Assembly (NCBI GenBank): GCA_937973965.1
Contig: CALJJQ010000005.1
Span: forward strand, 124,001 to 188,000
Origin: an uncultured Calothrix sp.
Lineage (GTDB): Bacteria > Cyanobacteriota > Cyanobacteriia > Cyanobacteriales > Nostocaceae
Direction of reading: 5' to 3'
DNA length: 64,000 bases
The first letter of the stretch is position 1; each line of letters begins with the position of its first letter. The position numbers and the translations under genes are program-made. The notes beneath the pieces are model-generated. The model was not told where the DNA came from and searched no databases. It was given only the letters and a program-made list of their open reading frames with translations. Positions 26,824-35,487 of the stretch are shown in pieces.

Positions 26824-27288
26824 AGTCGGTGGGTGGTGAAAATTGTCGTTCATATCAGGGAGTAGTGAGGTAGGGAGAGACGCGATATATCGCGTCTGTA
26901 CGGGAGTAAGCCTTTTCGCCAAAAGATTGGTTACATTGTGGTTTTATGTTTAATTGCGCGTACCCGAAGGGTGTAGGGAGTAGTGAGTGGGAAGTGGGGA
27001 AAAAATCACTTTCATACATCCTGGTGTACGCAGTTCATGATGACTACTTAAGTAAAACTCACAGAAATCACATAATCAATTGATCTGCTGTTGATGGTTA
27101 ACAGTTAACTGTCATCCATCAACAGCAATGAATATACAACTTCAATGCATAACAGCTTATATCGATTATCTTGTACTTTGCAATAAATGAAACTAGAATA
27201 ATCAACGGTTACAGCCTCTGATATGTAGCAAGCATTAGCGTAAACGATATTATAGTAAAAAATCCAGTCTCCTCAGTTTTTCCAATAA
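26824..27288. other. Intergenic with short palindromic repeat
   Basis: About 465 bases. A GAGACGCGATATATCGCGTCT palindrome (core GACGCGATATATCGCGTC) is at about 26876-26898, and a GTAGGGAGTAGTGAGTGGGAA motif of the dispersed-repeat type is near 26972. AT-rich DNA without a coding frame fills the rest. Confidence 0.5.
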
Positions 27289-27561
27289 TCACTCACCCCT
27301 TTGATTTCGCGTCTTTAACCATGCTTCAATGAGTTCCGTCACAATATCACTCATCTGTCGTTCTTCCAAGGCTGCGGTAACTTTAAATTGACGGTGTAAA
27401 GATTTTGGTAAATAAATCGTAGTCCGCGTGTAATTGGGGTCTGTACTCTTAGTTTTAGAAGTATTTTGTTCAGGACTTTCCAGTAATTCATCACGCAGCT
27501 TACGACTACGAGCCGCAGTAATTAAATCATTAAATCTACTTGTTTGATTCTTCTCACTCAT
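27289..27561 (-). CDS. ParG/CopG-like ribbon-helix-helix partition protein
   Basis: 90 residues from ATG 27561, which overlaps the parA stop codon as ATGA; the longer frame uses a GTG inside parA and is rejected. The C-terminal half is a ribbon-helix-helix DNA-binding domain (RTTIYLPKSLHRQFKVTAAL, then MSDIVTELIEAWL); the N-terminal half is flexible and charged. Such proteins partner ParA ATPases in plasmid segregation, binding the centromere and often repressing their own promoter. The four-base overlap implies translational coupling with parA. This pair is typical of plasmids or integrated elements rather than of the chromosomal ParAB system. Confidence 0.8.
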   Translation of the reverse strand: MSEKNQTSRFNDLITAARSRKLRDELLESPEQNTSKTKSTDPNYTRTTIYLPKSLHRQFKVTAALEERQMSDIVTELIEAWLKTRNQRGE

Positions 27562-28154
27562 TGCAGTATTTCCTTCCCTAATTCCACATAACAACGCCAC
27601 GCGATTTGTGCATAACTCTCCTTCAACATATTCACCGGAACCCCAGCTAATGCAGCATTTTGGAATACAGAAAGCCGCCTAATTCCCGTTTTAAAAACTG
27701 GTAAACCAGCACTTAATAGCGTTTTTCTCGCATCATCACCCACCCGATTTGGACGCGGTGGAATCATCGTTAACAAAATTCGATAATTAACTTTAAATCG
27801 AAATTTATTCAGAACATTAATAAAATTAAATGTAGCCGCGATCGCCATCGCATCCGGTGTCATAGGTATCACCAATAAATCACACCCCCGCACCATCACT
27901 TTTAAATCATTTTCATCGGGATGGGTAGGTGTATCAATCACAATATGTTCATAGATTTTTGCTAACTCCACACCCTCTACTTCATCCGCAACTTTGAAGG
28001 GTAAGCTACCACGTTTTCCCCACTCCAATACACAACGATTTACATCCCCATCAATCAACAAAGTATCTGCTTTTGTTTGCAAGTAATTCGCTAAATGCAA
28101 TGCCGTTGTTGATTTTCCTACCCCTCCTTTAGAGGCTGCAACAGTAATAATCAT
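27558..28154 (-). CDS. parA: ParA-type partition ATPase (small)
   Basis: 198 residues, the short ParA form without an N-terminal DNA-binding domain. The deviant Walker A KGGVGKST is at residues 9-16, the A' motif is DTLLIDGDVNRC, and the Walker B region is IVIDTPTHPDENDL. It should form nucleotide-dependent filaments or gradients that move DNA carrying the centromere bound by the downstream ribbon-helix-helix protein. It overlaps that gene by four bases. The presence on what looks like chromosome, between a recombinase and a tRNA gene, suggests an integrated plasmid-like element. The name is by family only. Confidence 0.88.
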   Translation of the reverse strand: MIITVAASKGGVGKSTTALHLANYLQTKADTLLIDGDVNRCVLEWGKRGSLPFKVADEVEGVELAKIYEHIVIDTPTHPDENDLKVMVRGCDLLVIPMTPDAMAIAATFNFINVLNKFRFKVNYRILLTMIPPRPNRVGDDARKTLLSAGLPVFKTGIRRLSVFQNAALAGVPVNMLKESYAQIAWRCYVELGKEILQ

Positions 28155-28634
28155 GAGTAACCATTAATACGCACGCCATGTCAATATAGCATATTCACCT
28201 GAATGTGTAAACATTTAAATTTTTGAATGCTTAAAAGTTTAAGTAGTTACGTAAAGTGCACTAATTATTAATACATTTATTTAATTTTTAATGGCTATTA
28301 AGATATAGATTTACTTTATACATACTTTAAGTATGCGTAATGATTTAAATAATAAAAAAAATAACAGCACGCTGGTGATGAATGCCAAGTGTATTCTGAA
28401 GATTCTTTGTAGAATGTCTAAATAATGGGATCGCGTTCTGTCGAATTAAAAGCATCGATGATATCTGAGAGCAAGTTGCCAAAAGGATTTAACTTCATGC
28501 ACATTATCAATGCCACGGAAACCACGTTTAGGCAGTAGAAACAGAAACCACGTCAACCAACAATTAATTTCAGGAGAATTTTGCGTGACGGTAGAAGTCG
28601 TGAGAAACTAATAGTATTCATGACTTAAATTGAA
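28155..28634. other. parA upstream region
   Basis: About 480 bases, very AT-rich. Near 28210-28250 are overlapping imperfect repeats (ACATTTAAATTTTTGAATG, TTAAAAGTTTAAG) and at about 28319-28337 a perfect short palindrome CATACTTTAAGTATG. These could be operator or centromere sites for the ribbon-helix-helix partner, since such proteins read short AT-rich repeats. This is inference from position only. No gene is seen. Confidence 0.35.
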
Positions 28635-28706
28635 AGCCGATGGCGGGATTTGAACCCGCGACCGCTCGATTACGAATCGAGTGCTCTACCACTGAGCCAC
28701 ACCGGC
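28635..28706 (-). tRNA. tRNA-Thr (anticodon CGU)
   Basis: A complete 72-nt cloverleaf on the minus strand. The acceptor stem is GCCGGTG/CATCGGC, the D arm GCTC/GAGC, and the anticodon stem CTCGA/TCGAG with loop TTCGTAA (anticodon CGT, reading ACG). The T arm is GCGGG/CCCGC around TTCAAAT. CCA is not encoded. Its 3' end points toward the ParA/recombinase segment, the usual side for integration, but I found no second copy of the 3' end in the window. Confidence 0.95.
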
Positions 28707-28743
28707 ATAAACAAGATAACATTATAGCATCTATATAATAGAT

Positions 28744-29013
28744 ATGGTACAGCCAAATCCCCAAAATTCCTCTGGAAAACAAATAAAGCCAGAAGTTTAT
28801 GCCCGTTTAAAAGCAGAAGCAGCAGCGCCATACAAGGGATTACGACAATTTCTCTATATCGGGTTTGCCGCATCAGGACTAATCGGTGGGTTCATTTTTG
28901 TCACACAAATTCTAGCTGGACGAGATGTCGAGAATGCGGTGACAAACTTAGGTGTTCAAATTGCCGTCGTCGCGTTAATGATTTTTCTGTGGAAACGAGA
29001 AAATCGACGATAA
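28744..29013 (+). CDS. DUF3493 (LPA1/Rep27-related) membrane protein
   Basis: 89 residues. A soluble start containing PEVYARLKAEAAAPYKGLRQF leads into two predicted helices (IGFAASGLIGGFIFVTQIL and LGVQIAVVALMIFLW) and a basic tail (KRENRR). This matches the DUF3493 family of cyanobacteria and plastids, which includes the membrane part of plant LPA1/Rep27, involved in photosystem II assembly. Whether the short cyanobacterial form shares that role is not shown. It starts 38 bases from the divergently oriented tRNA-Thr gene. Confidence 0.8.
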   Translation: MVQPNPQNSSGKQIKPEVYARLKAEAAAPYKGLRQFLYIGFAASGLIGGFIFVTQILAGRDVENAVTNLGVQIAVVALMIFLWKRENRR

Positions 29014-29162
29014 CTTTCCATATTCGCGATCGCGCTCACACCCGTCTTGCATTACCCGTAGTGCAGCTTTTCCCAGAGATGCCTCGACAACGTATCATCT
29101 ATAGTTTAGCTTATTGTGCCCTAAACCCATTATTTTTGGTAAAGCTGACACCAGATAAAAGT

Positions 29163-29228
29163 GATTTTTTCCCACTCCCGACTCACTACTCCCTACTCCC
29201 TTTAAATTCTAGGGATTTGTGAGAAGGA
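29163..29228. repeat. Dispersed CTACTCCC...GGGATTTGTGAGAA repeat
   Basis: About 66 bases: TTTTTTCCCACTCCCGACTC, ACTACTCCCTACTCCC, then CTAGGGATTTGTGAGAAGG. The inverted copy at 50784-50856 matches along its length; a shorter copy lies at 10198-10250. Confidence 0.65.
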
Positions 29229-29399
29229 TATCCCTGTAAACCTACATCATAAAAGTTTACATTAATCAACATGGAGATACAAAAAGAGAGGAAAGATTAA
29301 AAAAATATTAGAAAACTGAGAAAAGAGATTTTTTCTGAGAGACTGAACTTAGATAAAGCGGAACCAGCTTATATAAAGGTTCTGAAGATAAATGACCCT

Positions 29400-29480
29400 T
29401 TCAAAGGAGTCACACATTTTATAAAGACTCCCAAGCGTGACAAAAGCTTTCCGCACCAGGTTTTGCGCTTGGTGCGTTTT
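29400..29480 (+). ncRNA. Candidate structured RNA ending in an intrinsic terminator
   Basis: Two adjacent hairpins lie in a gene-free stretch. The first is GGAGTC paired with GACTCC around a 15-base AT-rich loop (29405-29431). The second is CGCACCA paired with TGGTGCG at 29452-29476, directly followed by TTTT. The second is a convincing terminator on the plus strand. The DUF3493 gene ends about 390 bases upstream, with a repeat between, so these may instead form the 3' end of a small RNA. It could also simply terminate read-through between convergent genes. Confidence 0.4.
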
Positions 29481-29530
29481 AAATATATATAATGCCAAAT
29501 TTTCCGTCCCTACTTGTGCAGTGGGGTATT

Positions 29531-30586
29531 TTATGGCATTTGTTTGAGAATAATTCGATTTCGTCCTTCTTCCTTAGCTTGGTATAGAGCTTGATCTGCT
29601 GTTCTGATTAAATCTTCGATTGAAGAATTAAAACTAGGAATTGTAGTGGCCACACCAAGACTGAGGGTGACATATTGACTGACAGAAGACTCGTAATGTT
29701 CAATTTCCAATTGACGGACACCAGCTTGCATAGTTGCAGCAACTTGAACCGCACCAGCTGCATTTGTCAGTGGCATAATTACGGCAAACTCTTCTCCCCC
29801 ATAGCGAGCAACCAAATCTTGATTTTTTTGGGCTGAACGTCCCAGAACAGAACCAACTTTTTGTAAACACATATCTCCAGCTTGATGACCGTATCTATCG
29901 TTGTAGCGCTTAAAAAAATCAATATCGCAAAGAATCAGGGAGAGGTGAGTTGGTTTGGTTCCTTGGGAAATTTCCTTTTCTTGAGCTAAATACATCCACT
30001 GGGAGCTAATATATTGATCAAAACGACGACGATTAGCTACTCCTGTGAGACCATCCATATTTGCCAATTGTTGTAGAGCTTGGTTAGCTGCTTCTAGTTG
30101 TTTGTATAGTTGTGCTTGTTGTAAAAGTCGTCGTACTCTTTGTCTAAGTACAGCCCAATTAATAGGTTTTGTTACATAGTCACTTGCACCTGACTCAAAG
30201 GCTTTATCTACAGAGTCCTGGTCATCAAGTCCAGTAATCATCAAAATCGGAGTTTTTTCCCACAACTTAGAAATAATCGTTGTCCCAAAGGAGCTACTGT
30301 CATCAAAATTAGCTAAAGCCAAAGCCAGATTATTACGGGCTATTTGTAGTAATTGTTTACAACAAGCAAAACCATCAAGGGTTGGCATCACCGCATCTAG
30401 TAAAATCAGGTCAGGTTTATGTTCATGGAAAGCTTCTAAACACTGTTGACCATCCTTAACATCAATGACTCGGTAGCCTTCTTTTTCCATGAAATCACGT
30501 AACATAACTCGGATGACCGTATCGTCATCCGCAATAAGGATGAGCGGTGGTTTATTTTTAAAAGTAGTAGCCCTATTCCCTGACAT
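29531..30586 (-). CDS. Response regulator with GGDEF (PleD-like diguanylate cyclase)
   Basis: 351 residues. The receiver domain covers about 14-155, with the acidic pair in IADDD, the phospho-acceptor in LILLDAVMP, MITGL and the conserved lysine in YVTKPI. It carries an insertion of about 20 residues after DGFACCKQLL compared with standard receivers. The GGDEF domain (about 185-345) has an intact active site, ARYGGEEF, with DGLTGVANRR at its start, so it should make cyclic di-GMP. The product-inhibition site RxxD is degenerate (KNQD), suggesting weak feedback inhibition. Phosphorylation by an unknown histidine kinase should control it. No kinase is adjacent. Confidence 0.92.
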   Translation of the reverse strand: MSGNRATTFKNKPPLILIADDDTVIRVMLRDFMEKEGYRVIDVKDGQQCLEAFHEHKPDLILLDAVMPTLDGFACCKQLLQIARNNLALALANFDDSSSFGTTIISKLWEKTPILMITGLDDQDSVDKAFESGASDYVTKPINWAVLRQRVRRLLQQAQLYKQLEAANQALQQLANMDGLTGVANRRRFDQYISSQWMYLAQEKEISQGTKPTHLSLILCDIDFFKRYNDRYGHQAGDMCLQKVGSVLGRSAQKNQDLVARYGGEEFAVIMPLTNAAGAVQVAATMQAGVRQLEIEHYESSVSQYVTLSLGVATTIPSFNSSIEDLIRTADQALYQAKEEGRNRIILKQMP

Positions 30587-31059
30587 GAGTTATTTCTTAT
30601 ACAAGAGTAGTTGCGAGAAAAATTTTTCAAAATGGAAATTAAATATCGCCTATTATCACCTTATGAGTGCAAGTGAAGTTGATTAGATGTGTGAATGGGA
30701 TAATTATCTGGATTACGTAGTACATGGTTAAATAGCATAGGCGGAAAAATGGTTTAAATAGAAACTGGGGGTGTTAATGACAGCAGTCCATAAACAACAA
30801 ACTACTGCTAAATCTATATTTCCCAATTTCTTTGTGCCAATTTTCATTGCAGCAAAAATTTCTTGTTGGTAAGCAGCAGCAATAGTCACCCCAAAGTAAT
30901 ACTGTTTTACTTTAGAGTTGATAGCTTGAGAAAATTTGGGGAAGCAAGGGAAAAATGGTATCAGAGGATCAAAATTTTCGTGGAATTGTATGAGTCCAAG
31001 GAAACGATTACTCTGAATGTATGTAAATCAATATACATTAGAAAGAGGATGAAAAAGCA
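30587..31059. other. Intergenic, no feature seen
   Basis: About 470 bases between divergent genes. A longer frame at 30863-31132 overlaps the CRR7 gene in another register and has no protein-like character. AGAGGA at about 31044 may be the CRR7 ribosome binding site, though its spacing is long. Confidence 0.4.
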
Positions 31060-31320
31060 ATGCCTGATTCAATCATGTTTCAAGAGGATAACTATGTTGT
31101 GCTTGAGACCAATCAACCGGAACAATTTTTGACTGCGGAAGAATTATTTGTGAAGTTGCGTCAAGTACTGGAAACCCTACCCCAGGAGAATCTAGCTCCG
31201 GATTTGCAACGTTTGGATTCTCTCGATGCTCAGGTTAAATACTTAATTGATACAAGTTGTGAGTTAGATATAGAACCAGGGAAATACTTACAGTGGTATG
31301 CTGTCCGATTAGAAAAGTGA
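31060..31320 (+). CDS. CRR7-like NDH-1 assembly protein
   Basis: 86 residues. The N-terminal MFQEDNYVVLETNQPEQFLT and the C-terminal SCELDIEPGKYLQWYAVRLE fit the chlororespiratory reduction 7 family (PF12095). In plants CRR7 is a stromal factor needed to accumulate the chloroplast NDH complex. Cyanobacteria carry close homologues presumed to act on NDH-1, which drives cyclic electron flow and respiration. The protein is soluble, with no signal or membrane segment. It is encoded alone. Family assignment is confident from sequence memory; the role in this organism is by homology. Confidence 0.85.
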   Translation: MPDSIMFQEDNYVVLETNQPEQFLTAEELFVKLRQVLETLPQENLAPDLQRLDSLDAQVKYLIDTSCELDIEPGKYLQWYAVRLEK

Positions 31321-31579
31321 GGGATTTGAGATTTTGGATTAATATCGTTTATAGCAATGGTCGCTGTGCTATAACCATTGATGATTCTAGTTTCATTGAT
31401 ATCAAAGTACAAGAGAATCAATACAAGTACGTAAATTTCCATAGGTATAGTCATTAATTACTCTCACCATTTATGTTTTATGTGATGCACCATGACCTTA
31501 ACTTGTTACCAATAGGTGCGCATTTATGTTTTATATTCCGTCAACAGCAGATCAAGTAGTTATAGGATGTATCTGAGTT

Positions 31580-32020
31580 TTAGCCAAGATTATCAATATA
31601 TTCACGCCAACGTCGGATGAGGTGATTTTCAAAGTCGATAATGATGACATCCTCAGCTAGGGATATTTTTTGAGTGATGCGATCGCTTTCTTGCCAAGAC
31701 CACTCAACCACAGCTGTATGGTCTTGAATGAATACTCGATGTACTTCTATGGTAACAGCTAAATTTTGAGCAGTAAATTCTGTAAATGCTTTGTGGATAG
31801 CTTCTCGTCCTTGCCATTTTTTACCCGGAACTATCATTTCCCCATCTACGGAAAATAAGGACGAAAATTTATCCGCATCCCCATTCATCCAAGCATATTT
31901 AGCTTGTTCTATAACTTGATAAATATGTCGTTGTTGGATGGATTTTGACTCGGAGTACATGTGAAAATAATTTATATATTGTGGTGTTGATTCTGGTGGT
32001 ACAGATAAGTGTAAGTACAT
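31580..32020 (-). CDS. NTF2-like/SnoaL-type protein
   Basis: 146 residues, or 126 if the internal ATG at 31960 (MYSESKSIQQ) is the real start; neither has a good ribosome binding site. The fold signature is clear: YAWMNGDADKFSSLFSVDGE, PGKKWQGREAIHKAF, AVVEWSWQE, and the closing HLIRRWREYID. SnoaL/NTF2-like proteins are small cone-shaped barrels acting as isomerases, hydrolases or binding modules. The conserved acid and histidine pattern here does not single out a substrate. It stands alone, about 260 bases from CRR7 and convergent with it. Confidence 0.8.
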   Translation of the reverse strand: MYLHLSVPPESTPQYINYFHMYSESKSIQQRHIYQVIEQAKYAWMNGDADKFSSLFSVDGEMIVPGKKWQGREAIHKAFTEFTAQNLAVTIEVHRVFIQDHTAVVEWSWQESDRITQKISLAEDVIIIDFENHLIRRWREYIDNLG

Positions 32021-32771
32021 ATTTCAAAACCATTATTAATCAGGCTCAAGTTATGAAAAACTCAGCCTGATCAAAAAACATTGATGAATCAAATTGCTAT
32101 CAATAAGTGAGTCAGCGAGAAAACACCAAACTTATTTGGTTCGCAGAGTAGCAAAACTACAAACAAGTGATAATTATTTACGCCAACTTACTTACATACA
32201 CAGATATAACTATAGAAGTCACTGACCTCAGACCGTTCTGACGAAGGGTTTAGCCTTCCCTCGGTCAAAGCAAAGTGGAGGAAGCGATAGAAACTCCACA
32301 CCTATCTACAATTATTTTTGATTCTGAATTAGCACTGTTTGTATTCCTGACATCGCTCTCCTTGGGAATGCAATACTGAACCACAACGGCGTAACTTTCA
32401 TCCAGTGCTGATAATTGACTACTTCCCAATCTAACGCGGTAATTTCGGATTTTTACCTATCTAAAGTCTGATAAACTACTTTTAGTTACTCTGAAAAATA
32501 TTGTGTATTGTCACAAATATTAATAATTCAATGGTGAGAATTAATTTGCTGAAAACTTATCCAGGGTGAGGATATAAATAAATAACTATTTTATTTGCCC
32601 AAAAAAAACTATACAATCAGCTTTACAATCAAGCAGTCATAAATATTAATTTCTGGAATTATTGTTTACATTTATTTATATTTTGTTACTTTAAGCCAAT
32701 TTGATTGTGGTAAAACAGAAAGAGACGCGACATGTCGCGTCTGTACAGGAATCGGGAGTAGTTTATATGTG
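32021..32771. other. Long intergenic region with one palindromic repeat
   Basis: About 750 bases, AT-rich, no credible gene. The GAGACGCGACATGTCGCGTCT palindrome (core GACGCGACATGTCGCGTC) lies at about 32722-32743, near the 3' end of the membrane-protein gene. A weak inverted pair GACCGTTCTGACGAAGGG/CCCTCGGTC occurs near 32230-32276. Confidence 0.45.
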
Positions 32772-33464
32772 TTAGAAACTCCGTTGACGCAGTTGCTGTT
32801 GCTGACGGTTAAAAGCTTTTTGCTCATCAGTAAGCACCGCATATTCAATCGGCGATCGCATATCCCACTGAATTTGTGCAAGCAGCAGTAAACTACCACC
32901 AATCACCAATCCGGTCATCAAAAATTGCCAACTCGGATACTGCTGAACTAGTAAAATACCCAAAAAGTGAACCACAGCCAAACCGATAAATGTTCGCGAT
33001 TCGATACCCAACCCAGTCACCAAGTATCCAACCCCGCTAATTCCTAACCACAACGGACAAAGATTAATTAACACAATCCCCCAATAGCCAAAAATTCCCA
33101 AATCCGTCAGGAATATACCAACTAACATCAGGGCAGCCCAGGTGTATACTAAGCATAATAATCGCTCCACCCGTGCCCAAAAGTGGGTCAGAAAAATCAT
33201 ACACCCAGCACCAATCAACGTCAGTCCCGACCAAATATAGGCTTGAGTAGTCCAACTCACCGGGAAAAACTGCGCTATGCCAAATATGAAACAGGCGATC
33301 GCACCCCAAATCAGAAATACTTGGTCAACGCGGGTATAAATTGTGGAAAGTATAGTCCGATTTTGGATTTGCCAGTTAATCCGCCACGAACCCTGTAAGT
33401 CTTGAATATCCAGAGATTCCTGCTTACTACGCAAAATCGGCTGATGGGATAAGGAAAATGTCAT
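32772..33464 (-). CDS. Polytopic membrane protein of unknown function
   Basis: 230 residues with six to seven predicted membrane helices from about residue 47 to 200 (for example VFLIWGAIACFIFGIAQFF, LLCLVYTWAALMLVGIFL, FLMTGLVIGGSLLLLA). The N-terminal 45 residues are soluble (ESLDIQDLQGSWRINWQIQN) and the C-terminus is a charged, glutamine-rich tail. No transporter, enzyme or receptor motif is apparent. Similar proteins occur in cyanobacteria as hypothetical proteins, as far as I can tell. It is a single gene with spacers of several hundred bases on both sides. Confidence 0.75.
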   Translation of the reverse strand: MTFSLSHQPILRSKQESLDIQDLQGSWRINWQIQNRTILSTIYTRVDQVFLIWGAIACFIFGIAQFFPVSWTTQAYIWSGLTLIGAGCMIFLTHFWARVERLLCLVYTWAALMLVGIFLTDLGIFGYWGIVLINLCPLWLGISGVGYLVTGLGIESRTFIGLAVVHFLGILLVQQYPSWQFLMTGLVIGGSLLLLAQIQWDMRSPIEYAVLTDEQKAFNRQQQQLRQRSF

Positions 33465-33888
33465 GTATATTTTTTATCAGTGTCCAGACAATAAATTCAG
33501 TTAAATATTTACAAGGCAACCAAGGTGACTGTAAAGCCTGTATTGACTGTGTTTTTCGTCACCAAGTACATCCATGCTGGAATTGGTGCGCCCAATAAAT
33601 ACACTAAACTTATTATTGCTTTACACTAATTTACAATAGCACATACACGAATTCAAAAATTTTTAGTAAGAGACGCGATATAGCCTCTTTCAGAGGAGCT
33701 GAACGCTAACGCGTCTCTACAATTATTTTGGGTTGACGAATTTTCTGATCCAAACTTTATTAGGACTTACGCACTCGTTACGAGAAATTAGGTGTTTGGG
33801 ATTGCTTCCTGACGTCGCAATGACAGTATTTAAGTTGTCCTTGCGTATGTACTACTCCCTACTCAGGGATTTTGATGCTTATCGAGTT
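33465..33888. other. Intergenic with palindromic repeat
   Basis: About 424 bases. A repeat at 33669-33765 contains GAGACGCGATATAGCCTC, the inner TTTCAGAGGAGCTGAACGC and ACGCGTCTCTACAATTATTT, then GACGAATTTTCTGATCCAAA. This is the long form of the same MITE family as at 17124 and 36742, but with degenerate ends. No gene is seen. Confidence 0.55.
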
Positions 33889-35371
33889 CTAGGTTGAGAT
33901 TTGCTCCAAATCATTGACAGCAGGACCATGTAGGACTTTACCCTCGCAATTAAAACGCGCTCCATGACAGGGACAATCCCAGCTTTTTTCCGCATTATTC
34001 CATGCAACAACACAACCTAAATGGGAACAGATAGCAGAAACAGCGTGAACAGCACCATTTTCATTCCGATAAGCTGCGACCTTTTGACCATCAACTTGGA
34101 CAACCTGACCCTGGTTATGAGCGACATCATTGAGGGAGTCAGCGAAACCTTTAATGCGATCGCCAACCCAATGGGTTCCCACATCTAAATTTTGTTTCAG
34201 TCCTTCTGGAGTGATAAAGGGTGTTGCTCTGGTTGCATCGTAAAATTGAGACCAAGGATTATCAATTTCGAATACCAAGTCTTTAAGTAGCATTGCAGCC
34301 ATTGTTCCCTTGGTCATTCCCCAGAGACTAAAACCAGTTGCAACGAAGACATGTTAGCTGAGGGGAGTTAATCGACCGATATAGGGTAATTTATCAAAAG
34401 AGACGTAATCTTGGCTAGACCAACGATACTCAAAGGAGTCGATTCCGAATCGCGAACGACCGTAATTTTCCAAATCTTGATAGATTTCCTCAGTATTCGT
34501 CACCGTACCTACCTTATGTCCACCACCACCGATTAGTAGCAGTAAACCGTTTAAGTAGGGTGTAGTCCGAATTGAATAATATTTTTCACCACTACCAATA
34601 AACATACCCTGGGGAGCTATTTCGGGATTGATGGCTGCACCAATAATATAGGAGCGCTTTGGATAGGTTTTGGCAAAATATAGACCTGCATCCAAAATCG
34701 GGATATTGATAGTAATGAGGACTTTTTGAGCTTGAATGGTGAAATTATCCGTAATTACCCGACAAGGATTTTCCTCTTCCACATTGACAACACGAGTCCG
34801 CTCGAATACGTGACTTCCTTCACCGGGAATATTCTTGACTAAATGCTGCAAATACTTACGGGGATGGAATTGAGCTTGGTTGTCTAACTTAATTGCACCT
34901 GCGATCGCAAAAGGTAGGGAGGTTTCTCGGACAAATGATACGGGTAAGCCTAATTTTAAAGCTGCTTCCACCTCTTTTTTAATTAATTCCAGATTTTCAT
35001 CATTTTCTGCAAAGATATATGCACTCTCACGGCTAAAATCACAATCAATATTTTCTGCGGTGACTGTTTGAGCAATATACTCTAAAGCTGCTTGATTAGA
35101 TTCTGCTATAGATTAGTTGATGAAGTGAGGTTACTTTTGCAGTCGTGTGACCGCTAACTCCCCCAGCAATTTGATTCGCATCAATTAAAGCAACCGTTTT
35201 CCCCGCTTTTTTCAACATATTTGCAGTTGTAACCCCTACGATTCCAGCACCAACTATGGCTACATCAACTAAAACATGATGGGAAACGGAGGGATAAAAG
35301 GTATCCGGTGTAGAGTCAATCCAATAGGAAATTGGTTTAGCAATTTGAGTGTTGACAGGAGTTATATTCAT
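33889..35371 (-). pseudogene. Broken Rieske/FAD-dependent oxidoreductase gene
   Basis: Three minus-strand pieces together form one protein. The N-terminus (ATG at 35371) has the FAD loop VDVAIVGAGIVGVTTANM and HTTAKVTSLHQLIY; the middle is a DAO-type oxidoreductase (PQGMFIGSGEKYYSIRT, YVSFDKLPYIGRL); the C-terminus is a Rieske domain with CSHLGC and CPCHGARF as 2Fe-2S ligands. Near 35100 a short deletion removes about 12-18 residues and shifts the frame (SRI-stop versus AESNQAALEYIAQ). At 34354-34356 an in-frame TAA splits LTPLS from HVFVATGFSLWG. Two independent lesions make loss of function nearly certain. The intact family is a cytosolic flavoprotein of unknown substrate. A DAO-type gene lies upstream on the same strand. 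Confidence 0.9.
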
Positions 35372-35487
35372 CGGTTTAATTTGTCCACTATCATCCAATT
35401 ATTAAATAATCAAAATGTGAATACACTCTTCAACAGATATATATTGTCGCAGAAAACGTCTCTACAGGTCTACAAATAAAATTGCGA

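Noticed and set aside
24172-28706. Duplicated attachment site from the tRNA-Thr 3' end
   Set aside because: I looked by eye for the GGCGGGATTTGAACCC segment to the left of the tRNA and found no second copy, so no att pair is claimed.
30863-31132. 89-codon frame overlapping the CRR7 gene
   Set aside because: Different register from a recognised gene and no protein-like features.
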